Assembly (NCBI GenBank): GCA_013365325.1 | Contig: JABVXV010000042.1 | Span: 186,001 to 250,000 of the forward strand | Direction of reading: 5' to 3' | From: Dipetalonema caudispina | Lineage: Eukaryota > Nematoda > Chromadorea > Rhabditida > Onchocercidae | DNA length: 64,000 nucleotides | In this document: positions 51,301 to 64,000 of the stretch, piece after piece | How the letters are laid out: every line of letters begins with the position of its first letter | Numbering within the stretch: the stretch's first letter is position 1 | Translations under genes and position numbers: made by a program | The notes under the pieces: generated by a model | What the model saw: the letters and a program-made list of their open reading frames with translations, nothing else | Told to the model about the DNA's origin: nothing | Database searches by the model: none

Positions 51301-54300
51301 TTTATCATTTATAACAATATTTCCGGAGAGTCTTTTTCTTCCATCAATATGTTCCCTCATTATGAAAAAGAAATTCCGAATCATTCAACGAAAGATTGAT
51401 TTGCCATAGGAATATGAATCAAGTAAAAATTAATTAATCAGGTGCGAACTAATTACTGGACTTTGTTGAATTCCTAGTTTAAAATAATATTTAAAAAAGC
51501 TAACTCATTGTCTCTACATACGATTTTGAAGAAGATAAATATGAAAGAAAAGAAAAAATGAGCTGTGAACATAAAATGACAACATAATCTCTTTATAAAT
51601 TCAAAAATCTCTTAAAATTTCAAATGAAAAAAAATTTGTCGCTTGTTAGCTTTTTGATAGCAGTGTTAATGATACGAATAATAATGATGATAACAATTAG
51701 CTAATGACTATCCCTCAAGTGCATTCTTTAATGCTATCTTAGATTATTATATTGGGAGAAAGGAATGAGTGAGACGAAGCTTGCAACCTCTCATTACCTT
51801 TATTATTTCTCTTCAAGCAATCTCATTTTCCCTCAATACCATTAAAGGTGCATTTCTTAAAATGGTACCATTAAGTAGTAAGTGGGAACATTGTGGATAG
51901 ATGCTCTTTTAAGCATTCCCATTTATTTTATTAATTTCTTTTTACTCTTAAGCTCTAATAATGATAAAGAGTTAGAGAGCAGAATGGAATGAGCACAAGA
52001 AATAATAAAAGACTGATGACAGATGACAGATGGAAGATTACAAATGATAATAGAAGTTTGAAAAAATATTTCATAGTTATGAAATTATCTTCAATCATCT
52101 ACGCTATCACTTATGTGACATCAACGTCAATCTCCTGAATTTAATAATCTTTTAATGAATGATATATCTATCAGATAAATGTTTCAACATTATATTTTCT
52201 AAAATATTTACACTCAACTATTGATAATACTAAATACACTAATGAAATTGCAGCAGTGAGTAAATAATGTTAGTGAATAGAAATCCACTTGAAATTTCAT
52301 TAGTCAAAATGTCCAAGCTATTGGCTAAAGTTTAATCGAATTAGCAAAATCAAATAGTTTTGACTTATATTTGCCTGAGTATTAAGGCACTTTGTTATAT
52401 AACTATATCATATCTTCACAACTAATATGATACAAATGATCACAAAAGAGGAAAATGTGTGGTATGATCCTTAAGAGTGATATCAACGAATGAGTAATAT
52501 ATATGTGAATTTATCTCAAGATATTTGTTCTCCATAAATTTAAATGGAATGTGACATTAGAAATGAATGAATTGGATGGAGGAAACAATGAAATTCTAAT
52601 GATCGTACTTTCAATATCTCTTTAAGCTCAGAAGTATCTTTTCCTTCCTATATTCATATAATTTCTCATTGGAAAGCCAACTGTTAAATATTCTATGCCA
52701 AAATTTTCTGGGATTTTTTTTTCTTTTAGCACTTGAGAATTGATTATTAATCGGTAGGTCGACGATCAGTTTCTATGGTTGTTGAGTGTTGGAATATTCT
52801 TAATGCAAGAGATTTTGAATTTCTTTTTTCATTTATCTGCTTATTAAATTTCTACTCCGCAATTTTCCTATAAAATGATTTTCAAAGAAAAAATGATAGA
52901 GTAGAAATAAGTGGCATAAAACTTCGAGAAATGAGCAAAATTTGCAAAAAATGCCTTACAAAAAATTAATGGAAAATGATACAAAGAAATGGCATTTCCA
53001 AATAAAAAGAAAAAAATTCTTAAGATGAAAACCTTGTCACTTTATAAAATTAATTAAAAAAGTTTTTAGTATTCGATTAACGATTTTTATGTGTAATCAA
53101 TAAAAATGAAGCATAAATTCTTGCATTTGTCACACAATAGTAACGTAATTTCTTAAAGGATATTATATTAACGATAACAAAAATAATCAACGAAAACCAA
53201 AATTTGCTATAAGTAAAAGATTCTTCGTCGTTACTAATTCCTTGCAAAAACTTCCTATTTTCAATCACTTTGTAAATATGCCTGTACATTTTTGTTTATA
53301 CAAAATTATTAATAATATAAATGGAAGTAAGAATAGGAAATAGAAATTTTGTCAACAAATTATTTTTAATTCAATTCATCAAACTTCGAAGATTGCTCGA
53401 TGTATCATAAAATACTATTGAAGGTTTCAGAAATAATATTACATTCTTTCTCGTTTTCCTTTTTAGCTGAACATATCGAAAAATCGTTAACCTTAACCAA
53501 TTGGCTAAGTGCTTGAAATTAAGTATTCTAATAATAGTATGATTTTCAGATTTCAAAAATAAAAAATTATGATATCACAGATGCAATAAATTTCTCTTAA
53601 GCCTAACATTTATTTTTTATTGCAAGCGACATTTTATGTTTTAGCCATGAATATGATGTGTAATTACTGCTTTAGTTGAAATTTTCAAAAAAAAAAAAAA
53701 GAAAAATTTCTCAGAAATATTTCTCATTTATCAATGCACCATTCATTCCAAAGACATTGTTTATCAAACGTTTCATACTAAAATTCAATTTAAGTAAGAA
53801 TTTATCAATTTTATTTATGAAAAAAACATCAGTTTCTCTTACTAATTCGGTAAATATTACTTATTTATCTAAACGAGACAATTCCGCCCAACACTTACAT
53901 TACTAAATGTTTTTAATTTCTTACATTATCTTCCTGATCGATCCAAGAAATTAAAGTGATAACGACTGAAACACGAAATTTTGAGAGATTTACATTTGAA
54001 AATAATAAAAGCTATTTTCTTTCAATGGAAGAAGTACCAAACAAAAATGGCCAATAGATAGAATTTCAAGAATTTTTGTTGTCATATGACGAAAGGAATA
54101 AAAGAAATTTTGTTAAAACACAGTGGGAGTAAATTGTTGGTTTTTTTTTTTTTTTTGATTCAAATTATCTCAAATAAGCGTATTCGAGAATGAGCAATAA
54201 ACTACCATAAAAATTGGGATATAACAGCTTTGGTTAAAATCATTCCTTTAATCATCGAAATAATACTAACATAGACTAATACTATTTGTCTCGAATTGAC

Positions 54301-57300
54301 GTTATAAGTCATGAAAAAATGCTTCAAACCGGAACTCATTTTCTAAAGCCGCGAGATATCCGTAAACGGTAAGCTATCGCGATTATTAGAGCTCAAATAT
54401 GCAACATTATTAAGAAGACTGAGAATTAATGATACTTAAGTACTTTACAACAACAACAAGTAAAATTAATTTTCACTATTTGAAACAACTTTTTGAAATC
54501 TCAAAAAACAATTATTTTTTAGAGTCATTTTCATAATGAAAAGTAATGAAAACACGAAATAAATCGGAGGAGAGAAACAAGCATTGCTGAAACATTCAAT
54601 AAAGTCTCGGGAGACATCAATAAGTACTTGAGAGTTCCTTTGGGATCCAGGTGATTAGAATAGAACGGATATTGTCTACTTTTAAGAAATGCACTATGCA
54701 TTATTGCTCGAGCCTCTCAGTCTAAAATATACCGTTGTTCAAATCTAGGCCTAGGCTTCTTTACAGTTCCGAGATGTCGAAAGTAAAAAGAAAAAAGATA
54801 TTCATTCTATTTCTGTCATTAATTTCTAAGGGTACTGGTAATTTCATTGAATATTAATATGCAAGCCATCGAGAATATTAAGTGCCTACTACTTGATTGA
54901 AGGAAGTGCGCCTAGTGCGTAAAAACAAAAGAAATCCTACAAGTACTTGTCAGATTAATTGGATAGAATTGATGCAGATGATTGGCTTTCCCATCAAATT
55001 AATTCAACCTAATCGCAAACTAACCTAAAGGAACAAAAATCTAATATACTCTAGAATTGGACTGACCGAAGACTATTCAATTTTAGCAGTGGGAAAGGAG
55101 CAAGTTAGAGGCCTGATAGGCCTTAAATGAGTTTGAAACTATCGTAAAACATGCTCTCCGACGCTTTGAAGACAAATTTAATTTACCGTTCATTTATGTC
55201 CGATGAGTGGAGTTGAAGACCGGGCAAACTCAATCAATTTGAACTTTTTCTCGCTTCATACAAATTTTCCCTTTCCACCAATTTCTTATTCTTTTGCATT
55301 TATTAACTCACTAATCATAACAAATTTGTCGGCTAATTTTTTCACTTAAATTAATATCAACATTAAATTTTAGATCTACTTTTACATAATCTATTTCCGA
55401 AAGCAAGTACATCATGAAAAGGTAATAAGTCGGAATATTCTGAAGAAAAGAAACTTTCACTATTAAAAAAAGTTTTTTTTTTTAATTATCCGTAAATACT
55501 ACGAGCTATTAATTGAACATATATATATGTATGGTTGAATATAGATGAAATGATTAGCTTAAACTAAATGAGTGTATCTTAATAAATTCTGAATCGAAAT
55601 ATATGAGCATATATTGCATACTCTCTTCTTATAAATTATGTATTAAGTAATTATCAAAGGAAAAGGAGCTAATCTTTTAGTCTATCTTTTAGTAGACTAG
55701 AAAATATATATATATATATATATTTATTCTATTTCAAATAAATTAAGGGATAATATGATTCGCTGTTTAAAATATTATATTTGAATAAATGATTGACTTT
55801 AATGTAATGCAAACTTGAATAATGAAAGTATCATTAATGTTTTTCCGAGCTTTGGTTCATCCGCAAAAACTTACAACGCTGTCGCATATTTTTTGAAAAG
55901 TTTATTAATGAAATTATGAATTTAAGTTTTATTTCCAATTTATTATTCAAAGAGTGTAACTGTAAAAATAGGAAATTTTTGAGTTTGAAAATTGCGCAAT
56001 TGAGAGGAAAAATTATGAGAAATGAACTTTAAACGATGTCTGAAAGGAAGAATTTATTGAAATAGGCGCAAATATACTCAATGATTCATGAAGCATTTTT
56101 AGCTACTTCCTTCACAACTCTTTTGCTGTAAATGTAAGTTGAAAGATAAGATACGATGACAGTAATGCATTCTTGGCAATTTTTTGTAATTGGACGAAAA
56201 TGCTAAGAAATTCAAAATATGATAATTCAGAAAATTTCAAGGTAAGCCAAGTAATAATTTATATGCATTATAGCTAAGAATGTCTAATTATGCCAGCAAT
56301 GGTGTTCTAAGCATTCATCATTGTCGGATAAGAAATAGAAAGAAGGAGAAGGAAAAGGGAAAATGGATAGAAGCATAAGATGGCAGATATACTTTTCAAA
56401 TCTTTTCATTCAAAAAATAGATTCAAATTCAGTTAAGAAGCTTAAAGTTACTAAGGAGAAAAAAGCAAACAAATCTCTTGTCCATTTAAGCATTTCATTC
56501 ATCCTAGGCTTCTAACATACTACCATGGCAATGTTAGCAAAAAATGAGGTTTAATTGTGTTGCAATTAATGAATATACTCAATGTATACTATATAGGTTT
56601 CATTTCTTACCTAACTGCGTCATCAGGAAGAATAAGGTCAAAGGTAAATACTTGAGAGACTGAAACTAAAACTAATTTCTTCCTGTCCTATCACATATCT
56701 TATATTATTGTATCATTTTACACTAATCAAATTTTTTTTTTTTTTTTTGCATTTTTGCCTAACTCAACTTAATGGGTTTTGCAGAAAATGATGCCACGAA
56801 ATAGATGTCAGCAAATGTACTGTAGGTGAACGACCGTAATTCATGACCAATAATGTTTTCCCTTTCAATATTTTCTACCTTTTTAAATTGCAAAAAAAAA
56901 AAAAAAAATTATGAATTGTCAGATATGAATTGCCAACATTTAAAACTAAAAATTTCAATTTTGCTGAATTATCTTAAGTATTATCAAGACATACTTATTA
57001 GACAAAACTTGTGCATCCACTTAAACACTATTTGGTCGCTTTTTTTCTCCACTAAATTTCCAACTTAAGCTGAGGAATTCTAAAAGATTTTCGGATAAGT
57101 AAATTGAATTCTATTAAATTTAATGCATAATAAATAACCTATCTTAAAAAGGTAACAGAATCTTTCTTTGTTGCCGTAAATGACATCCATTTTGCATATA
57201 ATATAATGAGAAATATTGAAGTACACATAAATGCTACTACAGTGATAAAAGTTCACTGATAACTGAGAAAGATAAACTTAGAAGTAGCTTCCGTTCCCAG

Positions 57301-57806
57301 ATTATCTACCTCAAATATCTCAAAATAATGTAATCTTAACCGGAAATTATTGCAAGCTGAATTTGCATAAAAAATTAAATGCATAATCCTTCAGGTTTTA
57401 AGTAAGATTTACTGTATATTTAAATGAAGCAAAATAAGACAGATTTTGCAAGCTATTTCTATAACTTTATTGAGTTCTGCATTTTTTGAATCACATCTAA
57501 CTTATCAAAAAGTCTTTTAACTTCAACGACTTTTAACATTTTTATGGTAATTGATTTTCGAAACTTAGGTATCCTCTAATTTTTTTATTAAAAAAACTAA
57601 CTTTGTTATTAGGACGTTTTAATCGATATTCAAATGTGACATTATTCATGCATTTCATGTCTTAATGATAGGACACAACAAAGCTCATAAAAGATACCTC
57701 CGAATAAATCATTGTCGAATGTCCATGGATATTCAGCACTTTTGGATTGTAGTATCATTGAAGAAATGAGAAATATCCAGCACAGAGAATTTCCACTTGC
57801 TGACAT
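48377..57806 (-). CDS. Carbonic anhydrase-related protein, X/XI type, acatalytic (327 aa, 9 exons)
   Basis: Exons in order: 57806-57698, 50954-50818, 50507-50398 region (50508-50399), 50248-50152, 49978-49883, 49624-49558, 49361-49207, 49024-48893, 48457-48377 (stop TGA). The 984 nt give 327 residues; human CA10 and CA11 are 328. Exon 1 encodes a signal peptide (MSASGNSLCWIFLISSMILQ, cleavage probably near KSA-EYP). The alpha-CA fold follows: GGPDFWGLVNKHWRMCTAGQ, QSPINVDPSVLLYDP, ISGGP, VVVHFGLVANDERGSEH, VQLLAYNTDLYANFTEA, YITYEGSLTFPGCFETVTW and RPLKPLNGRLLRTNIN. The first zinc ligand is Val (VVVHFG in place of HFHWG) and the third is Gln (VQLL in place of HLVH). Only the middle His remains, so CO2 hydration is not expected. 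The protein is probably secreted; vertebrate CA10 and CA11 bind neurexins. C. elegans cah-1 and cah-2 are the related genes, and I cannot say which is the orthologue. The weakest boundary is the exon 8 donor (AAG|GTCAAT). Confidence 0.92.
50955..57697 (-). other. Intron 1 (about 6.7 kb) of the carbonic anhydrase-related gene
   Basis: It separates the signal-peptide exon from the start of the CA fold. Phase 1 on both sides gives LFG|GPDFWG. No other minus-strand exon is supported. It holds an (AT)n run at about 55704-55722, several long A/T runs and a plus-strand coding-like scrap at 55120-55206. Confidence 0.6.
55704..55722. repeat. (AT)n microsatellite
   Basis: About nine AT units lie within the first intron of the carbonic anhydrase-related gene. 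A similar run lies at about 59426-59444 and another at about 2592-2607. Confidence 0.85.
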
Positions 57807-57811
57807 TACCT
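57807..57811 (-). promoter_or_regulatory. Probable trans-splice acceptor before the CA-related gene
   Basis: On the minus strand GGTAATTTTAG is followed by GTA and then the ATG at 57806. An acceptor three bases before the start codon is typical of nematode spliced-leader addition, so the mature 5' UTR would be minimal. This is inferred from position and sequence only. Confidence 0.45.
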
Positions 57812-60115
57812 AAAATTACCTTTTGGTGGAAGTTGCAAAGAATTGATTTTGGTTTATCGCGATAAGAATTTTTGAGTGCTTCATAATTTTTAGTTTTATT
57901 GAGGAAAATAAACTCAACAAATCAATTGCCATTTTAGGATTCTATTAGTAATATCACAAAATCCTTCAATGTATTGAATTTGCGTCAGCTAATTGTTCCG
58001 ACAAAAACAAAAAATTCTAAAATTTCCAAAATAATTTGAGGAATTGTATGAAATGCAATTTATGGAACAAAATCATCTTTTGTAAGCATTTCAAATGAGG
58101 ATGAAAAATGATATTTCAAGAAGTCTCATTGAATATTAATGATATGTACGGAATAAATTGATTGGAATTTATGAAATTGATGCAGAATTTAATCATATTG
58201 TCCAATTCAATCCTAATCTTTGCTTGGAGAATATGTACATCTGATTTTGAAAGTATCACAGCTTACATATTTCTTGCAAAGTCATTTCACTACTAATCTC
58301 ATTTCAGCCATTAGATGGCAATTAGGTTACTCTATGTCCAACACCTAATTAATAACATATCAGTTCCAATCATTATATCTGATTATACTTGCTTAATTAA
58401 ATATGGGATATTATGTAGAAAGTGTCGTATCATTCTTGGCGAGGGATATTTTGGAGAATTGAATACGACGGGGTGAATAAACCTAAGGTAAAATGTAATA
58501 AATAAAAAGAAAGCATTGAAAAGCTATGTGACATGCAATAAGCAGGTAGACACAGACATGATCCATGATATTATGTGTATCATTGTTGAAAATGTAAAAT
58601 TTGTGAAGTTGTTTTCAAAGTTTGCTATAAAAGACAATGCATAACATCCTAGCTTGTAAGTTAAGCAATTAGACTAGCATAAGATTAAGTCCTTAGACTC
58701 GGCCTTTAAACTAAGAAGGCGTGAGAGCAACTAACGAATCAAATGAGACCGACTTTGATGACTAATAACTGATTGGCCTAATGTACATAACTCCTGACCT
58801 CATTTAGACAAGCAATGCTTCATGCATAATTTGTGCCTAGAAAAGACATTGCAATTAAAGAGCCCAATTTACACAGGGCTATCATCAACCATCTAATTAT
58901 ACATTTTGTTTAAATAAGAAACAACAAATATACTACAAGGTAAGAAAACGGACCATAAACATGTAAACATGGATTATGTAAATAAATGATAAAAAGTGAA
59001 AATAATTACAAGCAGGTAAACAACATTAAGTAAACTACGACAGAGATTCGATACCATTATCCGTAAATTATTACAGAATCTTTGATAAATTTATTCAAAT
59101 TAAAGGTATGAGAAAGGTAAAATTCGAAAATATTGAATGCAACATTACATTTTCTTGTTTCTGTTGTCCATTTCCAGTTCAATCAAAAAGCTATAATAAA
59201 TAAGAATCAGAGTAAGGAAAAATTCAAAAGCATTCCATATTTCACACGTTTTCTTAAAAAACGAAATTCGACGAGTTGAAAATATTCTTTTTACTGTTAC
59301 AACATATAATTTACATTCCCACAAATATCCATTCACTATTACGGCTTCCATTAATCATCTGAAAGTAGTAATTCTGGGAAATATGCGCCAGTCCAATATC
59401 TGCATACACTTCTTAGATTATCCCTTATATATATATATATATATTCAAATTCAATCAAATTCGAGAAATATATGATATACATTTATGTTTAATATATATG
59501 CCTCGAAATTTCGACCTTCATTATTCTTGACATTATTTTGAAAAAAAAAAAAATTAAATTTTCCTTTCCATGAACAAAATTGAAATTAAGTCTATCAAAA
59601 CTATACTTTTGCTAAAAATGCTTAAATTAGTGCACTAAAATTTGTAGCAAAGCAAAAATTTTTAACTGAGCAAAAGTAAATAAGCACTAAATACAACTAA
59701 ATCTACTAGGCTCAAAATTATTTCGGAAAATAATCTCGGCTTATTAAAAGGACTAAAAGTAGAAAAGTATTGGAAGCTCGAAATTAATCTTATCGATCAA
59801 TCTTGCAGTTTTTTTCTTACTTACTTTTTTTATTATGGTTAGTAAAATTTTCACCTGACTTCACTGAAACTAATAATCAAACAATGACAGTATATTAGTT
59901 ATACTAAAATTTGGAATTATTCGCAATAAGCGTGTTGGTTTTTTATTTCCACGTTTTATTCACGTTTCAGGAATAGTAACAGAGAAATATTTCAGTTCGT
60001 GTTCGTATGATGATTTCCGTTAGTTATATCCTGTTACGTATACTAAATTTGCAGTGATAAATGAATGTATTGCATACATGTTTACGTATTCACGTTTAAT
60101 CTTCACGTAACACAT
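57812..60115. other. Upstream region of the CA-related gene, no gene seen
   Basis: This stretch of 2.3 kb lies between the start of the carbonic anhydrase-related gene and the stop of the next minus-strand exon. It should contain that gene's promoter. An (AT)n run lies at about 59426-59444. The minus open stretch at 59145-59351 has no recognisable domain or clear splice borders. Confidence 0.45.
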
Positions 60116-60214
60116 CTATTTTTCTTCACCATCTTCTTCGATCGATTGGATACTACGAATTGAAGCTGGAATCGTATTTCCGGAATGTTTTGCATAGACA
60201 ATACGTATTAACGC
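60116..60214 (-). CDS. Probable last exon of a gene lying to the right (32 residues)
   Basis: After the acceptor ACCATTAG a 99-nt segment in phase 0 encodes ALIRIVYAKHSG, then NTIPASIRSIQSIEEDGEEK and a TAG stop. Both its base composition and the sensible amino-acid mix stand out from the surrounding AT-rich DNA. The acidic C-terminal tail is typical of a protein end. I found no upstream partner exon between 60215 and the window end, so most of the gene would lie beyond 64000 or in exons too short to see. The product is not recognised. Confidence 0.42.
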   Translation of the reverse strand, partial: ALIRIVYAKHSGNTIPASIRSIQSIEEDGEEK

Positions 60215-63200
60215 CTAATGGTAAAGTTCATTTATAGGTAAAAGTTATTTTTTTTTTTTTTTTTTTTTGCAAATTAAATATTTTAGAAGATAAAATAACA
60301 TTTACTACACTTATTTATAATGCTTTTTTAGCAACATTTATAAAATTTCAACAAATTGCTATGGCTCCGAATCGAAATAAATGCGAAATGACCCAAAATT
60401 TATTAGTTACTTCTGATGCTTTTTAAAGATTAATTTACTTTAATTTGCTTTTTAAAGGTTAATTTAGCAAAATTTTAAAAGTTAGAAAAATGAGCATCGT
60501 TATCAGCTATCCCATTTCCACTGCTATAAATTATGGAAGGAAATAGATAGATGAAAATTAAACTCAACCATACCGATCTGTTGATATGGTCAATATTAGT
60601 CTATTTACTTTTCTAGAAGATTTTGCGAATTTCTCACCGTTCGTTATACTAACCTATGATAAAATTATCAAAATTAAATTTGAATTAAAAACGAACGGAG
60701 CTTAAGAGTTCAGAGTTAAATTGTAATCAATGAAAATTTATATTTCACATTTCGTTCTCTAGCATATGTAATTTATAGAAATATCAAAGAATTATTTCTT
60801 CGTTCATTTAGACGACATCTTTTCTATGAGTGAGGACTGATTGAGGGCGATTGATGCAAAATGAAAGTTTTTCATTTTAAATATAATCCTCTTTGCTTTC
60901 ATTAATAAAATCACTGCACTTCACTTTATCAACTCTCATTAATTTCTTAATTTTATTTTTCAAATATTATCGGTTGGTTTTAATCACTTTTAATTGGGCA
61001 AAGTTATATCAAAAAAAAAAATTTCTGTACAAAATCCATTCTACAGTATTTTAAAGCTAATTATAAGTTTAGGATTACTAATTAAAATTACTTTCGTAAA
61101 GTCTAAAAAGGTCCATAAATGAATGCATAAAAAAATTGTTTGTCTATGGAATTTTATAAATTTTTATGGAGAAAACAACAATTTCTATAAATCCTACCAT
61201 CAAATGTTTAAATTCAGGCTTGAACTAAGAGTATATATATTTAGATGAAATGGATTGTAAGTTGAGAACAGAAATTGAAATCCAAAAATTTCAGAATGTG
61301 AAAATTATTTTGTATCAAAAGAAAAAAAAAAAATGCCTACAATTTGAGCTAAACAAATTAGCATTCCAAGAAAACTTCGACAATTCCCTCAACTAATAAA
61401 ATTACGACTACACACATTTTATCGAATTGTCTATGTAATTAACGATGTTCTGCACAATTGAAATTTTATTTTAATAAATATTTTGAAATATTCTCTCATG
61501 TTAAATGCAAACGTTAACTTTGCTACTTTATCCTCTACCAAAGATAAACATTTTAGAACAGAAATGATAAACATAAGTTAAAAATCGAAAGAAAAAAAAA
61601 AAATCTTCTCTTTTTCATTACTTATTATTTTTCTTTCGAAAATACATGGAAGGAAATAATGAAATGGTAAACTTATATTGATGAATACATTTAAAATAGA
61701 AGTTGTAATTAAGTTAATGGCATATAATGAAATATCCTGCAATCTATATTATGATATTAAGGCTTTCTTTTTTTTTTTTGATAAAGAGTCAAAAAGAAGT
61801 TAGAATACTTAGTTAGAAATGAAAAGGAATCCTAATTCAGCAGATACATTATTGTTGTAGTCGATCTTTCCAAATGCTACAAACCTTAGAAGCAATTTTT
61901 AAATCGGTCCATTTAAATAGTTTTCAAATGTTCGTCTCATTATCACTCTCATTTTCCTTCTCTTTTTTCCCTCTCCGAAGAAAAAAAAAAAAAAAAAAGC
62001 CATCTTCCATTTGAGGAACACATAACTTTGGCTTATATTTCCCATTATATTTTAAAAAAGTTGAGAGGATATGCTTTGTATTTTTTAAAAGGAAAAATTA
62101 TAAATGCTATGATTTAAATCTTTCTTTCTTTAGATATCTCAATGTCTTCTCTCTTTTAACTTATCTCTTCCCATTCCTTAAAAAGTAACTTTGAAAAAAG
62201 AAATTTATAAATAAAAATTTGTAGCACATAAATTCTAAGCACACGGCAAGTTGATATCAAATAGTTGAAATTAAGTGTGCTAATATTCAAGTCAGATTAC
62301 TTCAAGAATTGACAAATCGAAATCTTCATAAATGTCAATTAGTGTTTTGGAACAGCTTATCCCTTATAGTCTTATTTGATTATTTCAAAATTTTCAAACA
62401 AACTCGTGATTTCAGTTGTTAACTCGTTCCGTTTACTTTATCCATTCGTTAAGTCTAACAAGATAATATTTCTATTTTAAACGAAAAATAGCAACGATGA
62501 GGTGTTTTAGCAGTGGAGTTTCGAAATGAGATCGAAAAAAAAGTGGAAATACATCTCATATTTAAAATAATTTCAAGTTCCCAAATTAGAAGAAAAGTGG
62601 ATTGTCTATCGTTTAAAATCGGAAATTACAATTTTCAATCAGTGATCAAATGCAAGAAAAGCATCAGTTTCAAATGGTTGCTATGCAATATCACTAAAAT
62701 ACACCGATATAATATAAGAAATGAAGAATAATAAAAATTCCGAGACAGATTAGTGCAAATATCAAGATGATATTAAATCTTTTTGGAAAAATTGAACTAA
62801 AAACTAAGTAAATCCCTTTAAAATCCATATTGCTATAAAGTAATGACTAATTACAACTTCTTATTCTACACTAATCAATTATGGCTTTTTATAATAAGGA
62901 AAAAATGAATTACTTGTCATGTAAAAGATTCATGAAAGTGTATGGTAAAATTACTTCCATAATTAATAATTTACATATAATATTTGAACTTATACAGAGT
63001 TATATTACATATTGCTAGGTAATTAACTTAAATATTTACGAAATAATTTCCATAAAATGTTGTCATATTTTGCTGATCAGAAGTTCCTATTGTTGGAGTC
63101 AATGATTTAATCAGTCTAATACGATGGTAATTTTTTGACGATGATAAGCGACGAATGATTACCCTATCCATCAATGAATCACACCTATTTCTATCCGAAT

Positions 63201-64000
63201 AAAAAACTTGGATAAAACATTATCCTTCCATATTGATTTTTACAAGCTTTAATTCATAGCACAAATATGAAGCTGTTTTGAAAATGGAAATTTTAATGAT
63301 GCATTATATGGCATACTTCATGCAGGAGATTAGTAAATGTGGGACTTACAAGGTGGAATTCATAAAAATTGCATAATCAGAATTATTAAAATGTACTAAA
63401 TTATTCAGTATAGCATGATTATTATTAATTCTAGAAGCCATTATAAATCAGTCTAAAAACAAAGTTACGATCCATAAGGCCTTAATAGTTGTCTTTGCTT
63501 AGTCTAACTTGTTTCGAACTTTTTGAAACTACATATCTTCTTCTTTCCGTTCCTGCTATCCTGATCACTTTTTTTTTTTGACGTCGTAGGAATGGATTTC
63601 ACGTAAATGAACATTACTAGCATAGATAATTGAGAAAAGATTACACTAAAATACACACAAATTTTGAAATAAAAACAATAATTAGTGGAAGTTTTCGTTT
63701 AGTTTGTTTTATTAATGAAAGATACCTGAAGATAGTTTGAATATTAATTTATAGGACAGAGAAGAAGGGCAAAGTTGATTAACAGGCATGCAATAACGAA
63801 TGGATTTTTATAGGAAGTCATATATTTGAAGATTTATTATTCATATGTTTCGTCGCTAACTTTATGAACTTTATGAATGGCTATTAATTTCTGATTTGAA
63901 TTATTTAGCTTTAAAACTGTAATTATTATTCATACTCCTTCTCCTTTGCTATTCTTTCTCTCATTACCTTTATTTGTAACAAAAGCCAATTAACATTAGT
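60215..64000. other. No gene recognised to the window end
   Basis: This is AT-rich sequence with long T and A runs (about 60247-60268 T, 61981-61998 A) and short open stretches only. If the exon at 60116 is real, this is probably its intron. Confidence 0.4.

Overview
The window looks like euchromatic DNA from a nematode, most likely a filarial or related spirurid. It is strongly AT-rich with many long A and T runs. It has compact exons split by long AT-rich introns, TTTCAG/TTTTAG acceptors, and start codons sitting a few bases after an acceptor-like site, as in spliced-leader trans-splicing. The species is inferred; the sequence alone does not name it. None of the genes is a single open frame. 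I rebuilt each by translating both strands and requiring GT/AG boundaries, matching phases and a total divisible by three. Two gene models are strongly supported by family homology; the others rest mainly on splice and phase consistency.

Layout: 4-75, tRNA-Pro(CGG). 316-1030 (+), the 3' part of a secreted, probably GPI-anchored Ly6/uPAR-like cysteine-rich protein. 1774-10842 (-), a nine-exon, 436-residue protein with a C-terminal synaptotagmin-like C2 domain. 11984-17422 (-), a twelve-exon, 534-residue Ser/Asp/Glu-rich protein of unknown function, directly upstream of the C2 gene on the same strand. 25942-31119 (-), a small three-exon gene of unknown function. 31128-42113, mostly non-coding, with a decayed coding segment near 33.0-33.7 kb and an orphan exon at 38194-38291. 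42114-47415 (+), a complete thirteen-exon aromatic amino acid hydroxylase, best read as tyrosine hydroxylase (cat-2), the rate-limiting enzyme of dopamine synthesis. 48377-57806 (-), a complete nine-exon, 327-residue carbonic anhydrase-related protein of the X/XI type that lacks the zinc ligands. 60116-60214 (-), a likely terminal exon of a gene that starts to the right.

The hydroxylase and the carbonic anhydrase-related gene converge with under 1 kb between their stop codons. The Ly6-like and C2 genes also converge. Tyrosine hydroxylase, a CARP X/XI relative and a synaptotagmin-type C2 protein would all fit neuronal expression, but nothing here shows that they act together. No operon-encoded system, mobile element with intact coding capacity or CRISPR-like array was seen. 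The most unusual structural feature is a pair of intronic duplications. Each copies the end of a neighbouring exon together with its splice donor: an exact 33-nt repeat in the C2 gene and a 30/34-nt repeat in the hydroxylase gene.
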